From: Nocardia anaemiae NBRC 100462
GTDB lineage: Bacteria; Actinomycetota; Actinomycetes; Mycobacteriales; Mycobacteriaceae
Direction of reading: 5' to 3'
Length of the DNA stretch: 64,000 nucleotides
Assembly (NCBI RefSeq): GCF_001612725.1
Contig: NZ_BDAZ01000046.1
Span: 1 to 64,000, forward strand
In this document: positions 52,508 to 61,902 of the stretch, piece by piece
How the letters are laid out: every line of letters starts with the position of its first letter
Position numbering within the stretch: the stretch's first letter is position 1
Translations under genes and position numbers: made by a program
The notes under the pieces: generated by a model
The model's input: only the letters and a program-made list of their open reading frames with translations
Database searches by the model: none
What the model was told of the DNA's origin: nothing

Positions 52508-53367
52508 TGCGCCGACTGACCTTCCTGCTGCGCCCGAGTTGGCTGATCCTGGCCGTACTCGTGGCGGCCTTCGCCTACCTCTGCTTCACCGTGCTCGCAC
52601 CCTGGCAGCTCGGCAAGAACACCACTACCTCGCACCGCAACCAGCTGATCGCCGATTCGGTGGACGCGGCCCCGATCGATATCGCCACGGTCCTGGACGA
52701 CCAGAGCACCGATTCGCACGCCGAATGGCGACGTGTCACGGCGACGGGCAGCTATATGCCCAATTCGACCGTGCTGGTCCGTCTGCGCCACCTCGACGGT
52801 GCGCCGGGCTACTCGGTGCTGTCCACCTTCAAACTCGATGACGGCCGCATCCTGCTCATCGATCGCGGCCTCGTCGCGGCCGTCGACGGCTCCCGCCCAC
52901 CGCAGATTCCGGACCCACCCACCGGACCGCAGAAGATCGAGGCGCGCATCCGGATGTCCGAGGGCGTCACGCCGGGTAAGGACCCGACCGTCCAGGACGG
53001 CTACCGCCAGGTGTATTCGGTGGACACCACCCAGGAGATGACCGTTCTGCAGCAGCCCCTCACCGTCATCCCGACCGGCGAACGCGGCGGCTACCTGCAG
53101 CTGAGCGAAAACCAGCCCGGTGCCTTCACCCCGACTCCCCTCCCGCAACTCGATGCGGGTCCCTATCTCTCCTACGGCCTGCAATGGCTGGCCTTCGGCA
53201 TCATGGCTCCCCTCGGTCTCGGCTACTTCATCTACGCCGAGATCCGCGAGCGCCGCAAGGAAAAAGCCACGGCCACCCCGGAACCGACCCCATCCGAAAC
53301 CCCAACCCCCGCATCGGCATCCACCAACCAGCAGCGCCTTGCCGACCGCTACGGCGGCACTCGCTGA
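52507..53367 (+). CDS. SURF1 family cytochrome oxidase assembly protein
   Basis: A 286-aa protein. Two membrane helices: residues about 14-34 (WLILAVLVAAFAYLCFTVL) and about 230-250 (WLAFGIMAPLGLGYFIYAEIRERR). Between them the SURF1 pattern is seen: APWQLGKN, EWRRVTATGSYMP, RHLDGAPGYSVLSTF and ILLIDRGLV. The tail is Pro/Thr-rich. Assists assembly of terminal oxidase. Coupled to ptpA by the TGATG overlap. Confidence 0.9.
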   Translation: MRRLTFLLRPSWLILAVLVAAFAYLCFTVLAPWQLGKNTTTSHRNQLIADSVDAAPIDIATVLDDQSTDSHAEWRRVTATGSYMPNSTVLVRLRHLDGAPGYSVLSTFKLDDGRILLIDRGLVAAVDGSRPPQIPDPPTGPQKIEARIRMSEGVTPGKDPTVQDGYRQVYSVDTTQEMTVLQQPLTVIPTGERGGYLQLSENQPGAFTPTPLPQLDAGPYLSYGLQWLAFGIMAPLGLGYFIYAEIRERRKEKATATPEPTPSETPTPASASTNQQRLADRYGGTR

Positions 53368-53551
53368 TCCGCATCGGCTGAGATCAGCTCCAGCGAGCGG
53401 ATCCTCGGACGGCTCGACGAAGGACCTGGCCACCACAGCGGGACCATCGATACGGATTCTGTTCACCGGCCCCGAACCGGGGTCCGCACATGCGATTTCA
53501 GAGCCGATCAAGTGATTGCCGCCAAGCGAAAGCACACGCCACTTACCAAGG

Positions 53552-54532
53552 TCAGCGACGCAGAATCGACCAGAGCGCCGCGGTCACGACCGCGCCGACC
53601 TGGATCGCTTCCGACATGCGTACAGCACGCCGGAGATCCGCGACCTGCGGTGCGGGACCGTCCCCCAGGGTTGGACGCAGTTCGGTGCCGTACCGGTATC
53701 GAGTCCGCCCGCCGAGCCGGACACCTAGCGCACCTGCCATCGCGGCCTCGACGACCCCGGCATTGGGGCTGGGATGTTTGCCCGCGTCTCGGCGCCACGC
53801 GTGCAGCACGTCCGCCGGATGACCGCCCACCGCAGGGGCGAACGCGGCGGTGAGCATGCCGGTGATGCGTGCGGGCAGCAGATTGGCCAGATCGTCCACG
53901 CGCGCGGCGGCCCAGCCGAAGCGCAGGTACCGCTCATTGCGGTAGCCGATCATCGCGTCGAGTGTGTTGATCGCGCGATACCCGAGCAGTCCGGGCGTCC
54001 CGGCGACAGCACCCCACAGCAGCGGCGCGACCGTGGCATCCGAGGTGTTCTCGGCAATGGATTCCAATGCGGCACGCGCCAATCCGTCCGCATCGAGCAC
54101 CTCCGGATCCCGCCCGCACAGCGCAGGCAGCAGCGCCCGCGCACCGTCCACATCACCGGACTCGAGCCGGTCGGCCATTTCCCGCCCGACGCGCACGAGG
54201 CTGCGCCCGCCGAGCACCGTCCATGTCGCCAGCGCGGTCGCGACCAGTCCACTACGCCGCAGCCCGAAGCCGAACGCCGTTGTCGCACCGACCAACACCA
54301 GTTCGTGCACGATCCCCGCCGAACGCCGATCGGTATAGGTCACCTGCTCCAGCGCACTTGCCGCCGTACCGAATCCGGCCACCGGGTGCCATCGGCGCGG
54401 ATCACCGAACGCGCGGTCGAGTGCGAATCCGAGCACCAGCCCGGCCGCCCTGGAAGTCCCCGTCTGCACCCGGCGAGGGTAGCCGGTCGCCGCGAGCAAC
54501 CCGCCAGCGCGCCGTGCGAGCCGAGATGTCAC
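53552..54532 (-). CDS. cobD: Adenosylcobinamide-phosphate synthase
   Basis: A 326-aa protein. CobD/CbiB pattern: LGFALDRAFGDPRRWHPVAGFGTAAS, ENTSDATVAPLLWGAVAGTPGLLGYRAINTLDAMIGY and HPSPNAGVVEAAMAGALGVRLGG. An integral membrane enzyme joining aminopropanol phosphate to adenosyl-cobyric acid in B12 synthesis. The GTG at 54532 gives a normal length (mycobacterial CobD 313 aa); the frame upstream to 54772 overlaps the sigma gene and is rejected. No cobalamin riboswitch was seen upstream. Confidence 0.92.
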   Translation of the reverse strand: MTSRLARRAGGLLAATGYPRRVQTGTSRAAGLVLGFALDRAFGDPRRWHPVAGFGTAASALEQVTYTDRRSAGIVHELVLVGATTAFGFGLRRSGLVATALATWTVLGGRSLVRVGREMADRLESGDVDGARALLPALCGRDPEVLDADGLARAALESIAENTSDATVAPLLWGAVAGTPGLLGYRAINTLDAMIGYRNERYLRFGWAAARVDDLANLLPARITGMLTAAFAPAVGGHPADVLHAWRRDAGKHPSPNAGVVEAAMAGALGVRLGGRTRYRYGTELRPTLGDGPAPQVADLRRAVRMSEAIQVGAVVTAALWSILRR

Positions 54533-54559
54533 ACTCGCTAGCCCTGCGTCGTCATCACC

Positions 54560-55564
54560 ATGACGACACATAAGCTGCCCCTGACGGGGCCGTACGACCG
54601 AACGGCGAGACCAGTGACCGCAGACCAGCCTTCCTCCGAACCCATCGACCAGGCCGAGTTGGCTCGGCGTTTCGAGGAGCACCGGCCGTATCTGCGCAGG
54701 CTCGCCTACAGCACGCTCGGCAGTCTCACCGATGCCGACGATGTAGTGCAGGACGCGTGGCTGCGGCTGCAACGCCAGTACGAGGCCGGTACCGCGGGCG
54801 CGATCGAGAATCTGCGGGCCTGGCTGTCCACCGTCACCGGGCGGCTGGCCCTCGACCAGCTCGGTTCGGCCCGCGCCCGGCGCGAGCAGTATGTCGGTGA
54901 ATGGCTGCCGGAGCCCGAGGTCACCAGCTGGGACGATCCGGCCGATCGGATCACCCAGGACGAGCGCGTCACCACGGCGCTGCTGGTCGTGTTGGAATCC
55001 CTCTCGCCCGCCGAGCGCACCGCATTCGTATTGCAGGATGTCTTCGGGATGAGCGGTCCCGAGGTCGCCGAGGTCGTCGGGCGCACCCCGGCGGCGGTGC
55101 GACAGCTCGCCTCGCGGGCACGCAAGCGCGTAGAGGACGGCACGCCCCGCTTCCCCGCCTCACCCGACGAACAGGAGAAGGTCGTCTCGGCCTTCGCGGT
55201 GGCCTGGCGCTCCGGTGATCTGAGCGCGCTGCTCGGCGTGCTCGACGCGAATGTCAGCCTCACCGCCGACGGCGGCGGCAAGGTCCCGGCCATCCGTCAG
55301 CCCGTGCGCGGCGCCGAACTCATCGCGAAGATGCTGCTCGGCTGGTACCACGCACCGTCCGCGGTGGGCGCGTGGGGCCGTGCGGTCCTGGTCAACGGTG
55401 CGCCCGGTCTGGTGGTCTTCGACGGCAACCACACCGGCGTCTTCTCCTTCACCATCGATAATGGCCGCATCGTCGCCATCAATGTGGTCCGCAACCCGGA
55501 CAAGCTGCACGACCTCCCCACCGAGGGCGCCCCTGACTGGTACCTCGGTCCGAACGCCGAATAA
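54560..55564 (+). CDS. ECF41-type sigma factor with SnoaL-like domain (SigJ type)
   Basis: A 334-aa protein. Sigma2 is seen as LARRFEEHRPYLRRLAYSTLGSLTDADDVVQDAWLRLQR and sigma4 as ESLSPAERTAFVLQDVFGMSGPEVAEVVGRTPAAVRQLASRARKRV. Between and after lie the ECF41 markers YVGEWLPEP, DGGGK and NPDKL, with a C-terminal SnoaL-like fold that modulates activity. Usual ECF41 partners (COE genes) are absent here. Divergent from cobD by 27 bp. A downstream in-frame GTG at 54614 is an alternative start. Confidence 0.9.
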   Translation: MTTHKLPLTGPYDRTARPVTADQPSSEPIDQAELARRFEEHRPYLRRLAYSTLGSLTDADDVVQDAWLRLQRQYEAGTAGAIENLRAWLSTVTGRLALDQLGSARARREQYVGEWLPEPEVTSWDDPADRITQDERVTTALLVVLESLSPAERTAFVLQDVFGMSGPEVAEVVGRTPAAVRQLASRARKRVEDGTPRFPASPDEQEKVVSAFAVAWRSGDLSALLGVLDANVSLTADGGGKVPAIRQPVRGAELIAKMLLGWYHAPSAVGAWGRAVLVNGAPGLVVFDGNHTGVFSFTIDNGRIVAINVVRNPDKLHDLPTEGAPDWYLGPNAE

Positions 55565-55605
55565 TCCAGGCGGCCCGCACATCTCGATCTGCGGGCTGCT
55601 GTCGG

Positions 55606-57114
55606 TTATGCGGGCGCTCGAGACGTCGGCGCTTCGTGATCGACATCGGTCCCGGATCGCTTACGCAACACAATGAGCCAGACAGCGCGGGCAATGAGAA
55701 CGCACACGCCCGCGATCGCGGCAATACCGAGAAACACCACGAGAGCAGGCCAAACGTAAGTCACCTGGAGAAAGGTTCCGGCTCGGCCACGGAAGACCAG
55801 ACCCGCGAGCTGCGGCAACGCGATCAGGATCGGTATCGCGGCGAGATAGGGCAACTGGCGCAGGGCGATCAGCCAGCTGGGCCGGGCGGTCTGCCGGTCG
55901 GCCCAACGCCGCGATCGCACCAGGCAGAGCACCGCGACAACAATCGTCGCGAGCGTCAGCAGCGCCATCCCCCAGTCGGCGTAGACGCTCCATGGGCGGT
56001 GCACATCCGGTGCGTCGCCGCGGGTGAGATCGACCAGGCCCTGCGCGATGATCCTGGGATCGTCCTCGAGTGCCAAGCCGGTATCGGCGATGACGGCGAT
56101 CCCGTATCCGGTGTCGGGCACCAGGACCTGCGCGGCGGTATAGGTGAACCAGTCACCGTAGTGCACGATCTGATCGGATTGCGTACGCTGCCAACCCATT
56201 CCGTAGTCATCGTCGCCGACTCCCGATGGTGTGTGCATCTCGGTAACCGCCGCCGCCGACACCACCCGGTGCCCGTCGGGTGCCACGCCGCCGTTGTTCT
56301 GGGTGATCAGCCACGCGGCCAGATCGGCGGCCGTGGTGATCACACCGTGGCTACCGCCGACGAACCAGTCCGGTTCGGCAACCGGTATCGCGAAGCCATA
56401 TGCCCGAATGTATCCGTGCGTCACGTCCTCGGCGTCGTGCGCCGAATTCACCGTCGTACTCTCGCGCATCCCGATGGGGCCGAAGACATTTCGCCGCATA
56501 TAGTCCGCGAACGGTTCCCCGCTGACCACCTCGACCAACCGAGCAGCCACCTGATAATTCGGGTTGTGATAGTGGAATTCCGTCCCAGGATCGGCGGCCA
56601 ATTTCGCCGCATGTAGTCGCTCGACCGCCCCGGCCAGCGAATCGGCCTGCGGCCGCCGCAGATCGGGAAATGCGGTATCCGACATTCCTGACGTCTGATT
56701 CAACAACTCCCGCACCGTGATCCGATCACCGCGCGAATCGGCCAACCGAAAGTCGGTGACATAGTCCCGCACGGGTGCGTCGAGACGCACCTTGCCCGCA
56801 TCGACCAACTGCAGCACGGCCAACGCCGTCATGGACTTGCTCACCGAGGCGATCGGCATGCGCGTGGTCGCGCTGATCGCCGCACCGCTCGAATCGTGAC
56901 CGTATCCCGCGACGTACACCACCTGATTCCCGTGGGTAATGGCGATCGAGGCCCCCGGCAACCGCGTCCGGGAAAGGTATTCGGACATATACCGATCAAC
57001 GGCCGCCGGATCGACGCCCTCGGCCGCCGGTGCCGCAACCGCCGCACCGACCGACGGAAACAGCACCAGGAACAAGGCAATAACCACTGCCCGCCGCAGA
57101 TATCCCGCAGTCAC
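55606..57114 (-). CDS. Beta-lactamase-family serine hydrolase with C-terminal membrane helices
   Basis: A 502-aa protein. Signal peptide with cleavage near VAAPAAEG. The penicillin-binding-type core has SVSKSMTALAVLQ (S-x-x-K, near residue 93), YHNPNYQVAARL (Y-x-N near 178), and a later VHYGDWFT. After residue 390 there are three hydrophobic helices ending in a basic tail, so the catalytic domain faces outward and is anchored C-terminally. Esterase or D-Ala-D-Ala peptidase activity cannot be distinguished. Confidence 0.85.
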   Translation of the reverse strand: MTAGYLRRAVVIALFLVLFPSVGAAVAAPAAEGVDPAAVDRYMSEYLSRTRLPGASIAITHGNQVVYVAGYGHDSSGAAISATTRMPIASVSKSMTALAVLQLVDAGKVRLDAPVRDYVTDFRLADSRGDRITVRELLNQTSGMSDTAFPDLRRPQADSLAGAVERLHAAKLAADPGTEFHYHNPNYQVAARLVEVVSGEPFADYMRRNVFGPIGMRESTTVNSAHDAEDVTHGYIRAYGFAIPVAEPDWFVGGSHGVITTAADLAAWLITQNNGGVAPDGHRVVSAAAVTEMHTPSGVGDDDYGMGWQRTQSDQIVHYGDWFTYTAAQVLVPDTGYGIAVIADTGLALEDDPRIIAQGLVDLTRGDAPDVHRPWSVYADWGMALLTLATIVVAVLCLVRSRRWADRQTARPSWLIALRQLPYLAAIPILIALPQLAGLVFRGRAGTFLQVTYVWPALVVFLGIAAIAGVCVLIARAVWLIVLRKRSGTDVDHEAPTSRAPA

Positions 57115-57156
57115 GCTTTCGCCCTTCTCATTGCGCGGCCGCGCAATCGCACCACG

Positions 57157-58272
57157 TCAGCCAGCCAACCCAACCGGTTCGGGTATCGAATATCCGTGCG
57201 CCGCCGCAACCTCCGCCGACAGCAACCGTCCTTTATCCGCGGTGACCCCGTGTGCCAGATCGGGATGCGACCGGCACGCCTCCCGCCACCCGTGATCGGC
57301 GATCGCCCGCACATACGGCAGGGTGGCATTGGTGAGCGCCACGGTCGCGGTGTGCGGCACCGCGCCCGGCATATTCGCCACACAGTAATAGAGCGAATCA
57401 GCCACGCGGAAAGTGGGATTCGCATGCGTCGTCGGATGCGAACCGGCGAAACAGCCGCCCTGATCGATGGCGATATCCACCAGCACCGAGCCGGGCCGCA
57501 TACCGTGAACCAGTTCCTCGGACACCAACTTCGGCGCCCGCGCTCCGGGCACCAGCACCGAGCCGATGACCAGATCCGCCGCCAATACGGCCCGCTCGAT
57601 CTCGACCGCATTCGAGGCCACCGTCGAGACGCGCCCCTCGAACCGCGCGTCGAGCTCGCGCAGTCGCGTCAAATTCGTATCCAGCACAGTGACTTTCGCG
57701 CCCATCCCGGCCGCGACGGTGGCCGCGTTCGTCCCCGCGACGCCACCGCCGAGCACCACCACATGGGCCGGAAGCACCCCCGGCACCCCGCCGAGCAATA
57801 GCCCGGCACCGCCGAGCGGCGCCATCAGGTGATACGCGCCGACCTGCGGGCCGAGCTTGCCCGCGACCTCGCTCATCGGCGCGAGCAGTGGCAGCGACCC
57901 ATCGGCCGCCCGCACGGTCTCATAGGCGATCGCGGTGATTCCGGACCGCAGAATCGCATCGGTGCATTCGCGCGACGCCGCCAGATGCAGATAGGTGAAC
58001 AGCACCTGCTCCGGTCGCAGCCGCGGATATTCCTCGGCGATCGGCTCCTTGACCTTCAGCACCAACTCGCCCTCCCACCACAGCTGCTCGGCGGCGGGCA
58101 CCATCCGCGCACCCGCGGCGATATAGTCCGCATCCGAGAATCCGGACCCCACCCCCGCACCGGCCTGGATCAGCACCTCATGCCCGTGCCGCACCAGTTC
58201 CCCGGCACCGGCCGGGGTGAGCGCCACCCGAAACTCCTGCTCCTTGACCTCCCGCGGAACTGCGATCCTCAT
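57157..58272 (-). CDS. ald: Alanine dehydrogenase
   Basis: A 371-aa protein. Typical MRIAVPREVKEQEFRVALTPAG start (Arg15 substrate), HEVLIQAGAGVGSGF, VKEPIAEEY, and the NAD loop VLGGGVAGTNAATVAAGMGAKVTVLDTN, then NMPGAVPHTATVALTNATLPY. It catalyses reversible NAD-dependent deamination of L-alanine to pyruvate. The ATG at 58272 is chosen because it matches family starts. Confidence 0.96.
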   Translation of the reverse strand: MRIAVPREVKEQEFRVALTPAGAGELVRHGHEVLIQAGAGVGSGFSDADYIAAGARMVPAAEQLWWEGELVLKVKEPIAEEYPRLRPEQVLFTYLHLAASRECTDAILRSGITAIAYETVRAADGSLPLLAPMSEVAGKLGPQVGAYHLMAPLGGAGLLLGGVPGVLPAHVVVLGGGVAGTNAATVAAGMGAKVTVLDTNLTRLRELDARFEGRVSTVASNAVEIERAVLAADLVIGSVLVPGARAPKLVSEELVHGMRPGSVLVDIAIDQGGCFAGSHPTTHANPTFRVADSLYYCVANMPGAVPHTATVALTNATLPYVRAIADHGWREACRSHPDLAHGVTADKGRLLSAEVAAAHGYSIPEPVGLAG

Positions 58273-58347
58273 ATCGCCATCGTGGACCACCGACGGTCCC
58301 CGCGCCATGAACGCCGCGCTAACAGGGCCGTCGGTTTGCGAGGGCGC

Positions 58348-59115
58348 TCACACAGTGAACGTCTCACCCAGCTTCGGAATCCGAAGCTGCGCACCCCGCC
58401 CGGCGTACCCGAAATTCCGCTCCAGGCGCTCGAGCGTCTCACTGAAGTGCGCCCACCCCTCGGCGTGCACCGGCACGATCACCGCATCACCCAGCGCCTC
58501 GGCGGCCTGCACCGCGGTACGCGCGTTCAGCGTGAGATCGATATCGCCGAACCGGCCGACATTCGCGGCACCGGCGAACAGGATCGCGATATCGATCCTG
58601 CCGATCCGCGCCACGATTTGCTCGACGAGCTCGACCGAGGCATTGTCACCCGAGACGTACACGGTCGGCAGCCCCTCGGACTGCAATACGAACCCGGTGA
58701 CCACACCGGTCTGCGATTCGCACCCCGCTGGCCCGTGCAGCGCGGGCACCGCGGTCACACGCACGTCACCCAGTGTGACGGTCTCCCAATTCGCCAGTCC
58801 CCGAACACCTTCGATTCGACCGGCCGCATCGGGGGTGGACAGCACGGTCGGCACCGTCGACAGGAATTCGCGGCCGGAGTGGTCCAGATTGTCGTCGTGC
58901 TGGTCGTGCGAGAGCAGTACGACGTCCACCGGTCCCACCTGCTCCACCGGAACCGCCGGACCGGTGAGCTTGTGCAGTGTGATCGGGCCCGGGTAATCAC
59001 CTGGAGCGTCGAAGGTCGGATCGGTCAGCCACGTTAGGGTGCCGTACCGGAAGCGCAGGGTGGGCCCGCCGATGTGCAGGGCTTCGAACGTTGTGCGTGC
59101 GATCGTCTCGGTCAT
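58348..59115 (-). CDS. UlaG-like metallo-beta-lactamase-fold hydrolase
   Basis: A 255-aa protein. LRFRYGTLTWLTDPTFD and LLSHDQHDDNLDHSGREFL correspond to the modified H-x-H-x-D-H metal site of ascorbate-6-P lactonase/NAPE-PLD-like proteins; VSGDNASVEL and IVPVHAEGWAHF provide later ligands. Likely binds two metals and hydrolyses a lactone or phosphodiester; substrate unknown. Divergent from the GlxA regulator with 71 bp between. Confidence 0.83.
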   Translation of the reverse strand: MTETIARTTFEALHIGGPTLRFRYGTLTWLTDPTFDAPGDYPGPITLHKLTGPAVPVEQVGPVDVVLLSHDQHDDNLDHSGREFLSTVPTVLSTPDAAGRIEGVRGLANWETVTLGDVRVTAVPALHGPAGCESQTGVVTGFVLQSEGLPTVYVSGDNASVELVEQIVARIGRIDIAILFAGAANVGRFGDIDLTLNARTAVQAAEALGDAVIVPVHAEGWAHFSETLERLERNFGYAGRGAQLRIPKLGETFTV

Positions 59116-59186
59116 GGGATCAATACTTGTCGCCCCGATATTCGATCAATAGTGGCCCGCGAGCCGTGTAGCGATAATATCGGGCC

Positions 59187-60158
59187 ATGCGTTCCGTTGC
59201 CGCTCTGGCCTTCGATGGGGTCATCCCCTTTCATCTGTCGGTGCCGACACTGGTTTTCGGCCGGGTCGGCACCGAGGGGACACCCGACTATCGCGTCGAG
59301 GTGTGTGCCGAACAGCCCGGCACGCTGCGGACCCCGGCCGGTTTCGACATCGTCGTGCAGACCGGACTCGACGCCTTCGAGCGCGCCGACCTGGTGGTGA
59401 TCCCGAGCTGGCAGCGCGGCATGGGCATCTCCGAGCAACTGCGCGACGCACTCCATGCCGCACATGCCAGAGGTGCCCGGATCGTCGGCCTGTGCCTCGG
59501 TTCCTTCGCGGTGGCGGCGAGCGGCTTGGCGGACGGTCGGGAAGTCACCACCCACTGGGCCGCGGCCGCCGAATTGGCCGCGACCTATCCGCGGGTTCGG
59601 GTTCGCGCCGACACCCTCTGGACGGACCTCGGCGATATCGTGACCTCCGCGGGCGTCGCCGCCGCACTCGATTGCTGCCTGCACCTGGTCCGCGACGATC
59701 TGGGCAGCCGCGCCGCCACCGAACTGGCCAGATCGCTCGTGACCGCCCCGCACCGCAGCGGATCGCAGGCCCAGTACATACCGGTCGCCGTGCCCGAAGC
59801 CGCCGACGACGATCCGATCGAGCGCGCAATGGTCTGGGCGCGAACGAATCTCGGCGAGCCGATCGACCTGGACAACTGGGCCCGCATCGCCCTCATGTCC
59901 CGACGCACCTTCACCCGCCGTTTCCGCGAACGCACCGGGACCAGTCCGCAGCAATGGCTACTGCAACAACGCACCGACCGCGCCCGACTACTCCTGGAGT
60001 CCACCACCGACACCATGGATCGCATTGCCGCCGAAACCGGCTTCGGTACCGCGGTCAGCCTGCGCCACCACTTTCACCGCATCCTCGGCACCAGCCCGGC
60101 CGCCCATCGCGCGCTGTTCGCGGGAACGCCGGTCCCCGAATACGCGGCCGCGGAGTAA
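59187..60158 (+). CDS. GlxA family transcriptional regulator (DJ-1/PfpI plus AraC HTH)
   Basis: A 323-aa protein. N-terminal DJ-1/PfpI domain with VGLCLGSFAVAASGL (Cys of the nucleophile elbow near residue 103). C-terminal AraC HTH: NWARIALMSRRTFTRRFRERTGTSPQQWLLQQRTDRARLLLE and DRIAAETGFGTAVSLRHHFHRILGTSPAAH. Regulates unknown genes, probably the divergent UlaG-like hydrolase. Confidence 0.92.
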   Translation: MRSVAALAFDGVIPFHLSVPTLVFGRVGTEGTPDYRVEVCAEQPGTLRTPAGFDIVVQTGLDAFERADLVVIPSWQRGMGISEQLRDALHAAHARGARIVGLCLGSFAVAASGLADGREVTTHWAAAAELAATYPRVRVRADTLWTDLGDIVTSAGVAAALDCCLHLVRDDLGSRAATELARSLVTAPHRSGSQAQYIPVAVPEAADDDPIERAMVWARTNLGEPIDLDNWARIALMSRRTFTRRFRERTGTSPQQWLLQQRTDRARLLLESTTDTMDRIAAETGFGTAVSLRHHFHRILGTSPAAHRALFAGTPVPEYAAAE

Positions 60159-60275
60159 CAGCGACGGATCGGATGCCGCCGACCGCCTCGTCTCAGTTCG
60201 CCCGCGCCGCAGCCTCCGTCCAGCCGTTTTGGCCCCCACCAGCTCTGCTGGCATCCGGCCGCTTATGTTTTCGGC

Positions 60276-60791
60276 ATGAGGATCGAGGTAAGCGGACATA
60301 CACCCGAAATCGACGAAACCGCGTGGATCGCACCGAACGCCACCGTGATCGGACGCGTGCAACTCGCCGCCGAGGTGAGCATCTGGTACAGCGCGGTGCT
60401 GCGCGGCGACCTCGAAGCGATCAGCGTCGGCGCGCGCACCAACATTCAGGACGGCTGCGTACTGCACGCCGATCCGGGCTTCCCGCTCACCGTCGGCACC
60501 GGAGTTTCGGTGGGACACAATGCGATCCTGCACGGCTGCATCGTGGGCGACGATGTGCTCGTCGGCATGGGCGCCACGGTGCTCAATGGCGCGGTGATCG
60601 GCGCGGGCAGTCTGATCGCCGCCAATGCCCTGATTCCCGAGGGCGCCCAGATTCCGCCCGGTTCGCTGGTCGCGGGTGTGCCCGGCAAGGTGCGTCGCGA
60701 GTTGAGCGAGGCCGAGCAGGACGGCATCCGGCTGAATGGCGCTGTGTACCTACACAACATGGCCAACCATCGAGATGCGAAGCAGGTGTGA
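60276..60791 (+). CDS. Gamma-class carbonic anhydrase family protein
   Basis: A 171-aa protein. A left-handed beta-helix with hexapeptide repeats (VSIWYSAVLRGDLEAISVGARTNIQDGCVLH, VSVGHNAILHGCIVGDDVLVGMGATVLNGAVIGAGSLIAANALIPEG) and three His ligands (LHADPG, GHNAILHG). Typical of the gamma-CA/YrdA family, which may have metal-dependent hydratase activity or act in acetyl-transfer or assembly. Confidence 0.92.
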   Translation: MRIEVSGHTPEIDETAWIAPNATVIGRVQLAAEVSIWYSAVLRGDLEAISVGARTNIQDGCVLHADPGFPLTVGTGVSVGHNAILHGCIVGDDVLVGMGATVLNGAVIGAGSLIAANALIPEGAQIPPGSLVAGVPGKVRRELSEAEQDGIRLNGAVYLHNMANHRDAKQV

Positions 60792-60810
60792 GACAGAGCA
60801 CACTGATCAA

Positions 60811-60837
60811 TTGACCAAACTAAATCGCTGATAGCAT
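60811..60837 (+). promoter_or_regulatory. Weak promoter-like sequence upstream of the 61-aa gene
   Basis: TTGACC (60811-60816) and TAGCAT (60832-60837) with a 15-base spacer, shorter than usual. It could initiate a transcript for the 61-aa ORF with a leader of about 115 nt. Confidence 0.25.
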
Positions 60838-60957
60838 TTTGCCAGCGTGCCCGGTGTCCCGGGATCTCCCGCCGACGCAGCTGTCGAGTGGTCTGTAGCA
60901 CGGAGGGCGAGCCCACCGGGATGTTGGCCGCGCAGCGTGCAGGTAGGAGGTATCACG

Positions 60958-61143
60958 GTGGCGTACGTGCAGCAGAGTATGCACCGGCCGTCGGGGCGGA
61001 TCAGCGTGGCCGATATCGCGGCCCAACCGGGTGGGATCGAGGCGCTAGAGCGGCGGGTGCACGAGTTGCGCTCCAGTGGAGTGGATTTCGCCGCCAATGC
61101 GATCGAAAAGGAGATGGCGGAACTGAATTTGCCACGCACCTGA
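60958..61143 (+). CDS. 61-aa small protein
   Basis: The GTG at 60958 has a strong AGGAGG site at a 7-base distance. The protein VAYVQQSMHRPSGRISVADI continues into one amphipathic helix (EALERRVHELRSSGVDFAANAIEKEMAEL). No family is recognised. The frame upstream of 60958 extends to 60847 but has no site. It may precede the TetR gene in one transcript (135 bp gap). Confidence 0.6.
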   Translation: MAYVQQSMHRPSGRISVADIAAQPGGIEALERRVHELRSSGVDFAANAIEKEMAELNLPRT

Positions 61144-61278
61144 CTGTCATCGGTCGAGTCTCCTGCCGATCCGCGGTCGCACCGCCGCACCCCGGTGAAA
61201 TAATGAACGGCACGCACCCGCACCGTCGCGACGCCCAGGCACCATCGGCGTCCCGAGCCGATTTCGACTGGAGCCTCG

Positions 61279-61899
61279 ATGCCGACCGTTTCGCCCATCC
61301 TCCAGCGCATCCTGGAAAAGCCCGTCAGCGACGGCGAGAAGCTGCTGGAGAGCGCGCTGTCGGCGTTCCTGGACTTCGGCATCAAACGCACCAGCATGGG
61401 CGAGATCGCCCGCCGCGCCGGAATCAGCCCGGCCACCCTGTATCGCCGCTTCGAATCGAAGAACGATCTGGTGGAGGCGGTCAGTGTGCGCGAGGCGCAG
61501 CGTTTCGTCGCCGAGATCGATAAGCGGGTGCAGAAGGTCGAGGGCGTCGAGGAACAGCTGATCGAGATCTTCGTCGCGGTCATCACCGCGATCGCGGGCA
61601 ACGAACTGTTGCGGCGGCTGCTGCGCACCGAGCCCGATCTCATCCTGCCCCGATTGACCACCGAGGCCGGACCGATCCTCGCGGTCGGGCGCACCTATCT
61701 GGCGGAGAAATTGCGCGAACTCCGCAGCGGCGCGGATGACGATTTCGACTTCGAACTCGTCGCCGAGATCATGGCGCGGCTGGCACTGTCGCTGGCATTG
61801 ACGCCCGACGGGCTCATTCCGATCGATGACGTGGCGGCGGGTCGGGATTTCGCGCGACGCACCCTGCTGCCGATGGTCGGCGTCCGCGCCACCGCATAG
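61279..61899 (+). CDS. TetR family regulator
   Basis: A 206-aa protein. HTH at residues about 20-65: EKLLESALSAFLDFGIKRTSMGEIARRAGISPATLYRRFESKNDLVEAV. C-terminal helices form the ligand/dimer domain (LSLALTPDGLIPIDDVAAGRDFARRTLLPMVG). It ends 3 bp before the convergent methylase stop. Its target is not evident; it has no adjacent divergent transporter or enzyme in the window. Confidence 0.92.
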   Translation: MPTVSPILQRILEKPVSDGEKLLESALSAFLDFGIKRTSMGEIARRAGISPATLYRRFESKNDLVEAVSVREAQRFVAEIDKRVQKVEGVEEQLIEIFVAVITAIAGNELLRRLLRTEPDLILPRLTTEAGPILAVGRTYLAEKLRELRSGADDDFDFELVAEIMARLALSLALTPDGLIPIDDVAAGRDFARRTLLPMVGVRATA

Positions 61900-61902
61900 C
61901 GA

